Source: Rhabditoides inermis (Eukaryota > Nematoda > Chromadorea > Rhabditida > Rhabditidae). From it: a stretch of 64,000 nucleotides of DNA. The translations under genes and the position numbers were made by a program. The stretch spans positions 1,200,368 to 1,264,367 of the forward strand of contig CAWZYM010000312.1 of the NCBI GenBank assembly GCA_963966185.1. Direction: 5' to 3'. Under the pieces are notes generated by a model. It did not search any database. It had not been told where the DNA came from and was given only the letters and a program-made list of their open reading frames with translations. Positions 50,028 to 62,461 of this stretch are shown one piece after another (within the stretch, counting starts at the first letter, position 1; each line of letters starts with the position of its first letter).

Positions 50028-50712
50028 CTATCTCTGTATATCTCGGCTGTAGGTAGTGGTCTGTGTGCATTGGACATTGAAGACGGTGTAAATACAAAAA
50101 GTAGGAAAGAGAAAGAACGAAGTTACTGACTGGTGATGAAGCAGGCTAGCATGCACAGCCCCAGTCGGCCGTCCAGCTTCTTCTTGTACTGCTTCATGTC
50201 CTGCAACGGGAAGGAGGTTAGCAGTTTTTACATTTTCAAAATCCGTTTCAACCTGCAGCGTTTTGTAGTACACATTCCACATTGTTTCCCATTTTGTTGT
50301 ACACATTCCACATACCAACTCGTGCTGCGCGCGCATGCAACCGCAACCGCAAGCACGGCACCGACTCTCTTTGCTATAATCTATAAATACCATGCAACAC
50401 GATGTTCGCCTGCATTCAACTTCTTCTCTGGCATGCAATGAGACGGTCATGAATATCATGCAACACCCAGCACACAGTTTCTGTTCGCCTGTATGCAACA
50501 ATTCAACTTCTGACATGCACGCAATAAGCTGATAAGACAGCGACGAACACGAATAGCATGCACCATCTATCCACTCCGTACCACTTCATTGGTGTAGAAC
50601 TGCTCCATCTTGACGCGGTGCTCGATCCGCTTCTGCGCGTCCGTCTTCGCCCACGGCCAACGGCGGGGTCTGGGAGGGAGAGGGGGGAGTGGGGGGACGG
50701 TCCGCGGAGAGG

Positions 50713-50756
<44 letters not shown>

Positions 50757-50914
50757 AGTGGGGGATGGTCCGCGGAGAGGGGGAGAGAGAGAGAAAGTAT
50801 GGTGATGAATGTGAAAGACAATGCCGTCGACCAGCGGGTGGCGACAGAGCAGTGAGCAAAGGTGCAGAAGAGTAGAAGCAACGACAGAGTATTGTCTGTG
50901 TTATAGAGAGTGAA

Positions 50915-50953
<39 letters not shown>

Positions 50954-51113
50954 ATAGAGACGCAGCACCTACGGACCTCTTGGTATTGGCAGTGCCGCCA
51001 CCTCGCTTGCCTAATTTGGGTGTGGTTGGCGGGGTCATGACTAGTATATCTCGCACGTCGTCTTTTCCCGAGAGAAGAGAGTAGGGCTCGGCCGGCTGGT
51101 CGAGACGCGACAT
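46926..51113 (-). CDS. Unknown membrane protein with about four transmembrane segments
   Basis: I do not recognise the family. Fifteen exons keep phase: 50977-51113, 50582-50669, 50131-50200, 49817-49899, 49276-49329, 49114-49197, 48840-48962, 48545-48634, 48342-48404, 48098-48154, 48025-48048, 47878-47925, 47445-47539, 47157-47264, 46953 down to 46926; 383 aa. A basic cytosolic-like start precedes four hydrophobic segments: [52 protein letters not shown] and [20 protein letters not shown]. Two N-glycosylation sites (TNRT, GNLT) lie in the first loop and one (TNST) just before segment 2, placing that loop outside. The second loop has cysteines (FACQF, EPCVPKL). Exon 11 is only 24 nt. Tetraspan topology recalls channel or scaffold families, but no signature was found. 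The gene meets the HP1 gene tail to tail. Confidence 0.75.
48443..48539. repeat. (AT)n microsatellite, about 95 bp
   Basis: Uninterrupted AT dinucleotides in an intron of the four-segment membrane protein gene, next to a GGGA tetranucleotide run. Confidence 0.95.
49910..50023. repeat. CT microsatellite
   Basis: CT run in two blocks split by a CTTCC-rich piece, intron of the four-segment membrane protein gene. Confidence 0.9.
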
Positions 51114-51223
51114 TTCAATACTGATTGGAATATAGTTTAATATCAAATAATAGCGGCGAGTGAGGTGGCAAGGTCAGGCACTGAGAGGCTGTTCGCTTTT
51201 TGTTGCGGCGCTCGTGTTTCCGA

Positions 51224-51299
<76 letters not shown>

Positions 51300-52372
51300 T
51301 TAACTGATAGTGTAATGTGATTGGTGATTTGGTGCATGCGCCATGGGTTTTGTTTTTGTGGTGGTGAGCTAATCAATTTGAAGAACTTGAGATTTAGGTG
51401 AGAAACAGTACTACTGGGGGGTACGCCCCGTGAAAGGAGTTAGAGGTCATTCGCATTGTAACATGATCTCATTCTCGCATTATCGATAATCTTCCTGCAG
51501 AGAGATTGACAATTTAGACAGACAGACAGACGCTCATGCTCTCGCTCTCACTAAAACAGATAATGCAAATAACAATAATAGCTAATGCAAGTTAGAATTT
51601 ATATTGCAAACTAGTAGTGTGGAACTATGAGTAGCAAAGTAATAAAACAGTAGAGAAGTAGACCCGCGCAATGGTTAGAGACAATTAAACATGGGTGGCA
51701 TTGGCATCGATTGTACTGTGATAAGGTAGTGTTAGTGAGTAGTGAGAGAGTGTTGACAGTCGGTATCACTACCGAAACACTCACTCTCACTCACTTTCAC
51801 TTGCCGCAAAATGCTGTTGATAACATGCTGTTTACAGTTTACTGTTTACGTTGCTGGGTGTGATGCTATTACATTTACTATGTGGTTACTGTTTGACAGC
51901 CGGAAGTGTGAAGAGATCGATTGATGTGATCCGTGGCTTGTCAGTTGTCATTTCATTGGAGAGAATGAACGGCGAGAGGAGAACACAACAGAGTGTAACG
52001 AGAGACAAGGCAACAGGTGATGAAAAGTAGGGCACGGATGAAACTTCACGAGAGTTTGTGAGTGAATTGACGTTAGTTGCAAACAGTTTCGCGATTCATT
52101 GATTGATTGGTCGGAAAAGGAAGAAAAGCCAATTTGAGAGATGCGAGAGAGAGAAACAGAACCCAACAGCCAATAAGTGTTCTTTCGCCGCCATGGGTAA
52201 TTGTAGACGTCTTGGCTGGAGAGAGACATCGCCTACTCTCTCGCTTTCGCTCACTCTCTCTCGCTCCTGTTGATCGGATCAAGCTAGGCGCAGTGCAAAC
52301 AGATTGCAACAAACCCTCGAGTACAAATGCTCTTACCTGGTAAAAAAGAGTGGGTAAACATGTGGGACTCAC
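51114..52372. other. Interval with CT run, no supported gene
   Basis: Holds the presumed promoter of the minus-strand membrane protein gene, a CT run at 51223-51299 and scattered open frames without splice partners. A frame open from 52471 to 52073 on the minus strand may be the 3' end of the next small gene. Confidence 0.4.
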
Positions 52373-52772
52373 CACAGGAGCTCCATAGAGCTTCTGGATA
52401 CCGCCGCCGGAGAGACTGCCACTGCCTTGAAAAGGTTTCATGAAAAAAGATCGTGTTTTTGCCGTGTACAAGCTCTCTGTCCATGCGCCACTAGTTCACT
52501 AATAGTCTGTCATGTTTATCAGAACAAAGTTAATACATACCTCCAACGTGGTAGCTCCTAATCGATTTGGGAGTCTCGGATCCAGTCGTAGAAGGGTTCT
52601 CCGAGAGCTGCGTCATTCTAAACAAATAGGTAAACAAACATGTAAACAGGGAAACAAACAAGCACCGTTGGGGCGCCATAATGTTCAGAGTGGGGTCCTG
52701 GACAGCCCAGATGGAGTCGCCGTTGAGATGCGGCTTGTGGTTGGGGTTGTCGACGTGGTCCTGCCACGACAT
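52373..52772 (-). CDS. Unknown small protein, first three exons, 3' end unresolved
   Basis: Not recognised. Exons 52666-52772, 52541-52617 and 52373-52425 join in phase (79 residues). It starts MSWQDHVDN, a form that recalls profilin starts, but the following GDSIWAVQD and Ser/Thr/Gly-rich residues (SGSLSGGG) do not continue as profilin. The ATG is two bases after a GTCAG acceptor preceded by a T run, as expected of trans-splicing. After the third exon a 36 bp intron to 52337 would join a frame open to a TAA at 52073, but that part looks non-coding. The second intron carries GTAAACA words. Confidence 0.4.
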
Positions 52773-53087
52773 GCCTGACAAAAAAACATACGGTAGAAGA
52801 AGTGGACGGATACTGGTCGGGAATGGAAGAGACGGGGAGAAAGGACGCTGTACACTGGGAAAGGGCGATATCGATACTGTAAATAGTAAAGAAACCGAGA
52901 AACAGGAAAAGTAGGAGCCGAGTGGAAATGGAAACGTACGAGAGTGTGTATGATGTTAATTTGCAACGGAACCATTGAAGTGATAGAGTGAAGATTATCA
53001 GTGCGCGAATCAAAAAAGCAGCCGTTTTTGGTGGCCACCATTACGGTGACCTAGAGTCTCTCTCTCTCTCACCTTGTTAGCGCCACT

Positions 53088-53088
53088 G

Positions 53089-53162
<74 letters not shown>
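53088..53162. repeat. GA microsatellite
   Basis: About 37 uninterrupted AG dinucleotides in intergenic DNA. Confidence 0.95.
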
Positions 53163-53165
<3 letters not shown>

Positions 53166-53539
53166 TAAACTTGGCGGGTAGTCGAATTGTGCACTCGAGT
53201 GTATCACACACGATAAACGATCAATACAAAAGTTTCAAACTGGTAGTGCGACAAGATTAGCAATCTGGCAAATATTGCGGACGTGTTTTCGCAAAGACGA
53301 CGCAATTTTGTGTATGAATACTCTTGCAAACCGTCTCTTCGGTTTTCGTTCGGTCTTTGGCTCTGATTTGATTTGTCTTGGGATGTGTCGATGTGTGGAG
53401 CCAAGGTCACTCGCCCATTAAAGCCAGGCAAAAAAAACAGGGAAATACTTTATATATGTCACTTCACAGAACAATCACACATGGGTTTTATAGAGTAGGG
53501 TACGATAAGAATAACTAGTGAGATTGAATAGTAATGACG

Positions 53540-53621
53540 TCACTTCCGGCGGCGTTCTTCGAACAAGTTGTAGAAGGGATATCCGAACGCTCCCCTTTTC
53601 TCCATATTGAAAAGAGGTCGC
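53540..53621 (-). CDS. Possible terminal exon of an unknown gene
   Basis: After a CTTTTCCAG acceptor, the phase-2 frame reads RPLFNMEKRGAFGYPF and ends EERRRK before a TGA. Composition and the acceptor look coding. The other frame is longer (to 53515) but looks less like protein. No upstream exon was found. Confidence 0.3.
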
Positions 53622-54158
53622 CTGGAAAAGTCTTCTTTTGCATGATAAGGATAGAAAACGTCCTTACATATGTGTTTGTGCAAACTCTTGTTTCAGTACA
53701 CGACCTTTGTTCATCTGTCGCGAAAAATGCCATAATTTCAATGCCTGTGTCTATGTTCTTGTAGTTCATGTATGTGATGAATTGTGATGAATAGCTTCCA
53801 CAAAAACAAAAGTGACATGTGCTCTCAGGAAATCTGTTGTATATACTACACTATTACACACTTTTTATACATTGGTGAGTAAACTTAGTAAATAGGTAAA
53901 CTTAATAACAAGTAAATAAGTAAACATAAGTAAACTTAGTGAACAACAACTACATAATAATAACTGCAAACATAACAACTATACCTACAACTTACATATG
54001 TACAATATAGTAAAATCCGTAACAAGTTGACAATTTGTAGAAATAAGTATAGTGAGCCCGCAAATGAGTTCTACTCTTTTCACGAAAGACATGAGGGTGG
54101 TTAGACAACGATGAGAACCTTTTCCATGAAGTTTTCAATTTGACAAAATATTGCGTGG

Positions 54159-54226
54159 GTATCCAAGATCGAACTCGCGAACATTTGCTTCTTGAGCAAG
54201 AGCGTTACCACTACGCCACTTGGTCA
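54159..54226 (-). pseudogene. tRNA-like sequence, probable pseudogene (Leu AAG-like)
   Basis: Read on the minus strand: an acceptor-like GACCAAG, a 4 bp D stem (GCGT/ACGC) with loop AGTGGTA, an anticodon stem TTGC/GCAA with loop TCAAGAA (anticodon AAG), then GAGTTCGATC and CTTGGAT which partly pairs with the acceptor. The T stem does not close, so it should not be a working nuclear tRNA. Confidence 0.4.
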
Positions 54227-54344
54227 TGGGATAGTATCTGTTGACTAGAGATATAAACGGCAGAAACAACATGTAGTGCATTTCGTTTAGTATACGGTAG
54301 TGTCAAAATCCACAATAATGTTTTCAACGAAAAATCCTGAGCTA

Positions 54345-54792
54345 AGTGCGAGCCTATAATAATATTTATATTAAAAGTAATGAATCGCTGTAACTCCGTT
54401 CAGAGGCGGAACTTTGAGTTACACCAAAAAAGAAAATTGTTGTTAACATTAGTCTGCATGTGACTACGTAGTTTGTTTTGTGGTTTTATCGTTTTGTACC
54501 GGAGTTTTCCATTTTCACGAATATCGAAAGAAATGACGATGGTCGGACGAGTGAAATTTGCATAAAATCTCGTTCATTTTCCCGCCAACTGAGAAATGAC
54601 CAGTGTATGTTCAGAGGAAATAAACGGGAAACTCCGACCAAACGCTGAAGTAATCACAAAACAAACTACACTATCGCATGCAGATTACTGTGAACCACAA
54701 ATCTCTCTTTTGGTGCAATTCAAATTTCCGCTTCTGAACGGAGTTACAGCGATTTATTACTTTTATTATAAATATTACTTATTTCTACAAGT
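54345..54792. mobile_element. MITE-like element with imperfect 70 bp inverted repeats
   Basis: The left arm (about 54354-54432) and right arm (about 54708-54787) are inverted copies with scattered mismatches; both contain the words CTGAACGGAGTTACAGCGAT and TTTTGGTG. The inside has no coding frame. A related fragment lies in GPCR intron 5. Confidence 0.65.
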
Positions 54793-55146
54793 TGTCTACT
54801 TACTACGGATTGTACGGTAGTGGGTATAGCGTATCTGCGTATAGTCATGAAATAAGACATACTTGACAACATTAAAAATTACTGAAAAAAACTAAACTCA
54901 CTGCTGTTCTCCAAAACCATAAATGTGACGCGGCATGAATGAATGGACCTAAAAAGTTTGCCGTGTATTATAAGCAACAAGATGCGATCAGTCTCTTTGC
55001 GATCAGGGCAAATCGGGTGTGTTCCGATTCCAGGAGGCTCTCATGTGTCTCTCCCCCACCTGTCGCAGTCTCGAAGTGCCCGCACTCCTCCACGTGGGCA
55101 GCTCCGACGCCGCGCCCTCGGCGATCTGCTGAAATGGACAGGGTGG

Positions 55147-55193
<47 letters not shown>

Positions 55194-55194
55194 G

Positions 55195-55537
55195 TCAGAT
55201 CGTCTTGGGAACATCCTGTCGGAAGCCGACAGGGTGTTCCGAGACCAAGGGAAACGTACACACCGTGGACCCGGAGGTGGTAAGGAGACGGAATCGGGGC
55301 GAGCAGGAGCGAGTCTGCGTGCAGAGGGTAAACAAGATAAGGACAAGAAATATTCAAACTATATGCAAAGATGAAAACTATCCTAACTAATATACTTAGG
55401 GGTTGTAGGTATGATCTACAGGTATCTTTATATATGGTATAGCTCACCTTGACGACCTTGTTGCTGTCCTCTGCGCAAGAGCTGACGGTTGAGAGGAGAC
55501 AGGAGAGGAGGAGAAGGAGTGGGAGGGTGGGCGACAT
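55195..55537 (-). CDS. Small secreted protein, 69 aa model
   Basis: Not recognised. Exon 1 (55448-55537) is a clear signal peptide (MSPTLPLLLLLSCLLSTVSS) followed by CAEDSNKVVK. A simple join to 55195-55314 gives a mature part of about 50 residues with three cysteines and a TGA. Another possibility is an internal donor at GTGTGT near 55266 and a further exon near 55060-55130. Exon 1 is well supported, the rest is not. Confidence 0.45.
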
Positions 55538-56019
55538 GGCGACTGGAAACATGCGCGGTTTCATACGAAACAGATTTTCATAAGAAACAGATACAGAACG
55601 GAGTGAAATTAGCAATGAAGTGAACCTTCAGAGGCGTGAGACGCCATTTTGAACACAAAAACACCACTTTTGGAAATGATAGGCTTGGCGAAGTGTGTCG
55701 CAGGAAAAGCAAAACGAAGAAAACGTAATGGCGGAACTTGTGAATAAATCTGGTCACTTCCTTCAGTCGCCAAAATTTCGAACGCAAATGAGTTGAAAGT
55801 GTTGGTTTTTGGCGCTTGCCTGCGGCTGCGAGACGTTTTGCTAATTGAATAAATTACTTAGGAAATGGCGTGAGCTGAACTCGGGATGCACGTTCTTGTG
55901 ACATCTAAAAAAAATCAACAAGAAATTTGAAAACTTTATCCCGTATTATCATATACAAAAAGCAAGTATGTCTGTCATTCCGTAGCCCTGTCTGTCGGTC
56001 CGTCTGTCTGTCCGTTCCG
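55538..56019. other. Intergenic, nothing recognised
   Basis: About 480 bp between the secreted-protein start and the end of the F-box gene, both on the minus strand. No exon, repeat or RNA gene seen apart from a CTGT-rich stretch at 55970-56020. Confidence 0.4.
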
Positions 56020-56260
56020 TCAGTTCTCGCCTCCTCCGCCCAGCTTCTCCACCCTACCGTCATTGTGGCACACGAACAGGTCCCGGATCTCCACCTGAAT
56101 CAAATCGATAATCAATCAATCATTCAATCGATAATAAATTGATAATCAATCAATACCTTGTCGGCAGTGTGCTGAAGGAAGTCGGCGAGAGCGGGAAGGT
56201 CAGAGGCGGGAACGGTGAGACGGTCGATCAGCACGGACTGAACAGTCTCTCTCTCCTCTC

Positions 56261-56346
<86 letters not shown>

Positions 56347-58502
56347 AAACCACGAAAGATGCCACGGAATGCAGATCAGGCATGCATAGACCATACCTCT
56401 ATCCTGAGTCCGTGTCTCCACTGAATGTCGAGTCTGACAGTGTGCTGGCAGTCGATGAGCAGCTGGGAGACACGCCGGGTGCGAGAGAGGTCGAGAGAGA
56501 GCGGGGTGGGCCTGCAGAGATAGAGAGAGCATGCAAGTGTATGTGTATCCGCAGCCAAAGAGTTTCGGAGTTTTGGCATTGTACGGTTGTGGTCTGTATT
56601 ATGCACAATATGCACATTACGCGAGAGGTCGAGGCGAAAGGGCATTGGTCTGGTGTAAGTATGAAAGTATAGTCGCCGCCTGGAGGATATTTTTTTGACT
56701 GCCGGGGTCAGTTGGCAAAACTCGTGAGCTAGAGAGCAAGCGCGGACAGGTTGGTGAATCTAGTCAATGGTGTTTTTTTTCTTGTTCGGCACTTTCGTTC
56801 GGGGAGGAAGATTATGTGTTTTAGACTACTAACAAATTCAAAATACGATGTTCATGATCAGTTATGAGTTATCATTGTGATAAAGGTGAAGGAGCAGTCT
56901 GAACAATGTTCCCCTGTTCTGTGGCCTTTGTCCCACTAGTCGTGGGCGGTTTCAAGAGGTTGTATTTGTAATACGCATTGAACACCATAACTCTTATAGT
57001 AAATTAATTTGTCTGTACATTATGTGATACAATAAATAAAAAAGTGGGTTATACGTGATGTCATTGTCTCGTTGTTTACAGGAACATAGTACATCGAATA
57101 ACCCATAACCCATATCCCTGAACTAATCTCAAAAAATGATCGATGAAATCGTTTTCTACAGCATCACACTTCATCATTCATCCGAAAGTGCTTATTTTGA
57201 AGAGTCGTTCTCCAAAAGCCTACAATTGAAGCCTTTTCCTCTTTCCTTGCAAAAAAAACCCATATACGAATGCGATACGAAATGACATATTTGCGCCGTT
57301 ATATTTACGAGATCCGTTAATCCTTGTCAATCCACACAAAAGACTGTCAATCCACACAAAAGACTTAGTATTACAAAACCATTTTGCTAGTTGTAAAGTT
57401 GTAAAGTAGTACCTGCTAGCGAGTCCGAAGAAGGAGTCGACTCTCAGATGCATCTTTCCGACGATTCGAGCGAGAGAGGTGAGCGAGCCGAGAGACGGGT
57501 CCTGCAAGTGATTGCTGGGTCTCACCACGAAAACACGTATCACATAATTACTCTGAGAAATTTTAAGTAGTGGTTAGTGATGTTCATTTGATGATGAAAC
57601 ATTTGATGGATGAACTATATATTATAGGGTGTTTTTCCCATTCACGGTACGGCAGTCATCTCGTCGCGTCATTTCTAGAGTTCTAGACATCACTGCATCG
57701 CGTTCATCGCACTGCTCGCAAACTTCTGTTATGTAAATTTTAACTGTGTTCAGAAATTTTATTTTTTTGTGAAAAAAGGGTTTAGAAAGAACTAGGAAAC
57801 TAGGTTCTTCAAACTCAACCAAATCCAAATTTCGTCAATCTTACACACCACGTCCGAAAACAAAGATGTTATTCTACGAAATCTCAAAAATGCCCTGCTC
57901 ATGCATAAAGTCCTGGTCTTTTGATCTCTGTCTGCCGAGAATAGTCATTCCGTGAAAAAGAGGGGATACCCCTGCAGGCAGTTAGTATATTACCGACTAC
58001 CTGCTATAGGCTAAACAATTCGTGCAGATGCAAAAACGAAAAGAACACAGCTAGTAATATTCACCTGTCCATAGGTGTTGACGCACTCGCTGACGGAGCC
58101 GCGCACAAACTCCACCTCGAACTTGACGCCACCTAATTTGCATATTAGAGTAGAGGGAGAGTGAGGGAGGGAGAGGGGAATAGAGAGAGAGAGCTCTCAC
58201 CGTTCGCATTGAGATATCCCTGTATGAAGCAGTCAGTAGTGTCTCGAATTTGAAACGCCGAAAGTCGTCAGTCTATAATTGTACTTTTGAAACTAACATC
58301 TCTCTCCCCATCTCTTCCCTTCTCTCTCTCTCTCTCTCCTCTGCTTCTTTGCCCCCTGTCGCGTGCTCCGTATCCCTTTATCTCTTATTAGTCAACTATC
58401 CGATGTTATAACTTCGAAATCCCCGATGTCAAACGATTTGAGGCACATCTTTTGAATCAAAATCTCTTACTGTGTTCTCACAAAATATCAAAACTGATAT
58501 CT

Positions 58503-58548
<46 letters not shown>

Positions 58549-58551
58549 TTT

Positions 58552-58616
<65 letters not shown>

Positions 58617-58780
58617 CTCTGCTTCTCTGCCCCTGTCGCGTGCTCCGTATTCCTTTATCTCTTATTAGTCAACTATCCGATGTTATAAACTCCGAAATCC
58701 CCGATGTCAAACGATTTGAGGCACATCTTTTGAATCAAAATCTCTTACTGTGTTCTTACAAAATCTCAAAACTGATATCT

Positions 58781-58836
<56 letters not shown>

Positions 58837-58838
58837 TT

Positions 58839-58878
<40 letters not shown>

Positions 58879-59076
58879 CCTCTCTCTCTCTCCTCTGCTT
58901 CTCTGCCCCTGTCGCGTGCTCCGTATTCCTTTATCTCTTATTAGTCAACTATCCGATGTTATAAACTCCGAAATCCCCGATGTCAAACGATTTGAGGCAC
59001 ATCTTTTGAATCAAAATCTCTTACTGTGTTCTTACAAAATCTCAAAACTGATATCTTATTCTCTCTCTCTCCTCTC

Positions 59077-59112
<36 letters not shown>

Positions 59113-59186
59113 CATACTTTTCTGATAGCTATCCAGTCTTCGAGTGTGAGATGCGAGAAAATGTGGTCAAGTACTTCCGGCGGCAA
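56020..59186 (-). CDS. F-box protein, N-terminal exon missing
   Basis: F-box proteins link substrates to SCF ubiquitin ligases through SKP1. Exons 59118-59186, 58201-58219, 58065-58132, 57413-57501, 56397-56511, 56157-56237 and 56020-56094 join in phase to 171 residues and a TGA. The first encodes the F-box core LPPEVLDHIFSHLTLEDW. The rest (FEVEFVRGSV, LDLSRTRRVSQLLIDCQHTV, LTVPASDLPALADFLQ, VEIRDLFVCHNDGRVEKLGG) resembles the regular strand/helix repeats after nematode F-boxes, but no FTH/FBA domain can be assigned. The F-box is cut short, and the second exon is only 19 nt. The initiating exon was not found upstream of 59186. Intron 1 contains a triplicated unit. Confidence 0.7.
56243..56345. 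repeat. CT microsatellite
   Basis: CT run with CTCC and CTTT interruptions in an intron of the F-box gene. Confidence 0.9.
58341..59108. repeat. Three tandem copies of a 167 bp unit separated by CT runs
   Basis: Units 58341-58506, 58619-58785 and 58895-59061 start CTGCTTCTYTGCCCC and end AACTGATATCTTATT. Units 2 and 3 appear identical; unit 1 differs at a handful of bases. Spacers are CT microsatellites of about 110 bp. Period about 276 bp. Confidence 0.9.
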
Positions 59187-62033
59187 CTGAAAAATAATTT
59201 AGAATTTAGAATTACTACTGTAGTATTAGTAAGTTGTTGTAATGATATTGTAATGTGTTGATGCAAGTTTGTATTAAAGTAAGAGAAGGCAAAAAAATGC
59301 AAAAATAGGGAGAGAAGAAAACAAACAATACGCTAGACGTATGCATGACCTTTCGCTTTGCGAATAACAAAGCGTCTTTAGAGAATAGCTTCAAAACATA
59401 AACACTCGAGACAAACTGCCAACTACTGTAAATTTATTTTATTAGTACCATGGTCATTTCGGCCGGTCAGCGCTGGGTAAAAGTAGAAAATGACTGCTTT
59501 CGAGAACATGCCGTCTTTCCACTGCGCAAATGATGTGACGCTAATCAAAACTTTGCCCTTATTTACGAATCTCTAGTTCATTTATTCATTCACAATGAGT
59601 AGGTGGTGTTTATTGACAAACCAGGTGTTTATTGAGACCTAAATACAGTTTATTACGTATTCAAATCAAATCAAGTGCTATACGGTGCAAACATGATCAT
59701 GACACATGACAAAACTAAATCATAAGCACCTTTGATTACGGATTACGTATAAATTACGTACAGATCACATTTCTTTGATTACGTATTACTCACTCGGAAT
59801 GAGAATGAGTAAGCGGTGTTGTTTAGACACCTCCACATTGTGAAATAGTATTCAAGGTCAGAAGTTTTAGAGTCCATTTTACCAAGCTTTTTAGTAATTG
59901 AATGCGTCTATCTTTGTATTGTGGCTATAAACAAAGAGTGCAAGACAATTCCTGTAGACCAAAATTATAAGAGATATAAGATATACCTATCCTATACCTT
60001 TTGTAGTATGGTAGTTCTCCACAACGTATTTGTTGAAGTGTTTATATCCACGGCAAGGAGAAGTAATAACGATAAAAGGCAAGCATGGAAAATATGTGTC
60101 TTTCGTTCACACTCTCTCTCCTCTTTCACCATTTGTTTTCCCAAGTGCACCTCGTCCAATTCATTAAAGGAAAAATAACGCCCTACCTCAATGGTCCTTT
60201 CAATCCCCCGTTCATTCAATGTTTATATGTTTTTCATGCAACCTCCAAACTCTTTCATCCGCAATTTTCACGCGTAATCGTCGGAAGTGCGTGTGGTCGT
60301 GTGTCGTATGCCCCCCCCCTCTAAAATGACTACTCTAAAGTTTTGAATTCTCGAATTTGGTTCACTCGTTTGCTTCAAAATGTTTCATGTTTCAAGGATG
60401 TAATTTAGATGATAAGTATCAGAGAGACTAAGTAGATATTATAGTTTAAAAAGTGTCTGATCCTTGGATTTTTCGTATCACATATCCAATCCGCTGGAGC
60501 GAGTGATTGAGGAATTAAGGATGTTCTCCTTCGGCAACCACACCACATGATTTGATTGAATGACTGATGCGCAAGCGCGCGCGAGAAGAGAGAGAGAGGG
60601 GGGGGGGAAAGAGAGAGAGATTGGGCCGCTCAAATGTTGTCACCCTCACATCCTCCCCTAATCTCCCGAATCCGCGATATCCGCCTCAAGTACGCTGAGC
60701 ACTATGATTCAGCCCATATTAGTACGTTTCACATCCTCCATGTCATGAACACACCAGGAATTATTGCGTAAACATCAATGTTCATTCGGAATCGCAAACA
60801 TGACACGTTCAAAAACGAAATCATTCATAATAACCTAAGATGATCGAGGTTTTTGCGCCGATTGGAAGATGCAGGTTCATGACAAACCAAGGAACTATTG
60901 CGTAAACATGTTTGCATGTTTCACGCGTGTGTGTTTTGAGATTTGAAGAATCCTCCGCCATGCAAAAGATGTTTCGTGAATGCAAACCCTATCAGCCTAT
61001 TCATATATAGCCACCATATTCCATTATGTTCGCTCATCTATCACACATTCAGACACGATTTCAATGGATTTTGGTTGGTTTATTAGGTGTATCAGAATGC
61101 TATAAAACTATAATACAGATAACATATTATAGATTACGAACACTGATTGGGAATAATAAGAAATAAGATTAAGGATTTCAGAAAATCACACGTGATAACG
61201 GAAGTTTTTTTGTTTGGCGTGAACAGGGGAGTAGTAAATTTCGAAAAGGACACAGTTTGTGAGTACAACAAACGTGGTTTGACAGGTGGCAAACAGACAT
61301 AAGTAATTATGTACGCTGTAAATAAGCATAACAATGTCCCGACAAAGATCATTACTATATTATATTGTCAGTGTTTAGTCATAAATCCTGAAAAATGATG
61401 ATATGAAAATGATGAGATTGCGACAGATACGTAAGCTGATTGAACGATACATCTTTTTATTCCTATCTTTCTAAAATACAGTACAAGCGAAAAAGTCAAA
61501 TTCAAAAATCTTTCTTCAACGGAGTTATCCATGTGTATCCTCATTGATGAGTGAGAGTGAAATGACAGCCATCGAACGTGACTTATTCGACATAAAATAC
61601 TCGGTCTTTCGCCGCAAATAGATGACTGGTGCTAAATGTATATAAACAAGATAAAAGGAAACAAATCCAACCCTCTTGACCACATTTCTTTTCTTTGGCG
61701 CGCCTTATCATTCGGCCTTTCTGATCAGAGAGCTTGAGTGACGCGAAAACTCTAAATTTTGCAAATATAGAAAAATAAACAACTACATAAATCAGTTAAT
61801 GTCAATATTCATTACTCCCTAATCAATTGAATCCATTCCCTAACAGCGACAAAGGCTTACAAATGGTATGGAGAATTTAGCTATGTTTAGTGAATATTAT
61901 GTAATTATGTTCCCATATGATCTAACGTAACGTCTACTGGATCTGTGGGAAAAAAACGTAGGCTCCCTCCCTCCCTCCCTTCCTCCCTCTCTCTCTCCCT
62001 TCCCCCTTTCTCCTCTCTCCCCCTTCCCCCCCC

Positions 62034-62064
<31 letters not shown>

Positions 62065-62461
62065 TTCTCGAAAGGGGGCGTGGCTAGCGAGCAATAGCCG
62101 CGGGAAAGAGGACAAATCAGTAGATGGCGATTGCGGGCAGCTAGTCGCCCCGACACTCCATCTCTGCTCTCCCTCCTCCTCCACCTCCTCCTCTTTGTTC
62201 TTCTCCTTCTTTACTCTCTCCTTTTCACTGCTTCTCCTCCTCTCGAGATACTCCTAAACGCTTTGCTTCGTGTAGACGATTTTTGAGCGAAAATCACAAG
62301 TGTTATCTACTTATCTTTATCCGACATTTCCGCTTCATTTGTGGCGAAATTTCAAAATGTAATAATTGTATCTCTGTTTCTTCGCCTTCTCTGCCAAGAA
62401 CTCTACAGTATCTCCCTTTTCAATGTACCGTATCCCAGGTACCCCCTACAGTAAGCGAGAG
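59187..62461. other. Gene-poor interval
   Basis: About 3.3 kb with no supported gene; it should contain the missing first exon of the F-box gene. Seen: a G run and GA run at 60583-60622, several TACGTTTCAC / GAAC-ATTGCG words at 60722-60970 related to repeats in EMC1 introns, and C/T-rich DNA at 61960-62070 and 62160-62250, upstream of the next start. Confidence 0.45.

Larger units (their letters stand above)
53622..55194. other. Interval with inverted-repeat element and tRNA-like remnant
   Basis: No supported gene. It holds repeated GTAAAC words (53877-53945), a tRNA-like remnant, a MITE-like element, and a CT run at 55150-55190. Confidence 0.45.

Noticed and set aside
52373..52772. Profilin gene
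   Set aside because: Only the first nine residues look like profilin; the rest does not follow the fold.
59992..60219. Upstream start exon for the F-box gene near 60180-60219
   Set aside because: The frame that joins to the F-box exon starts only at TTG and has a stop just upstream; the ATG at 60215 is out of phase.
60490..60545. Short frame ending MFSFGNHTT on the plus strand
   Set aside because: A stop lies just upstream and there is no acceptor; too short to support.
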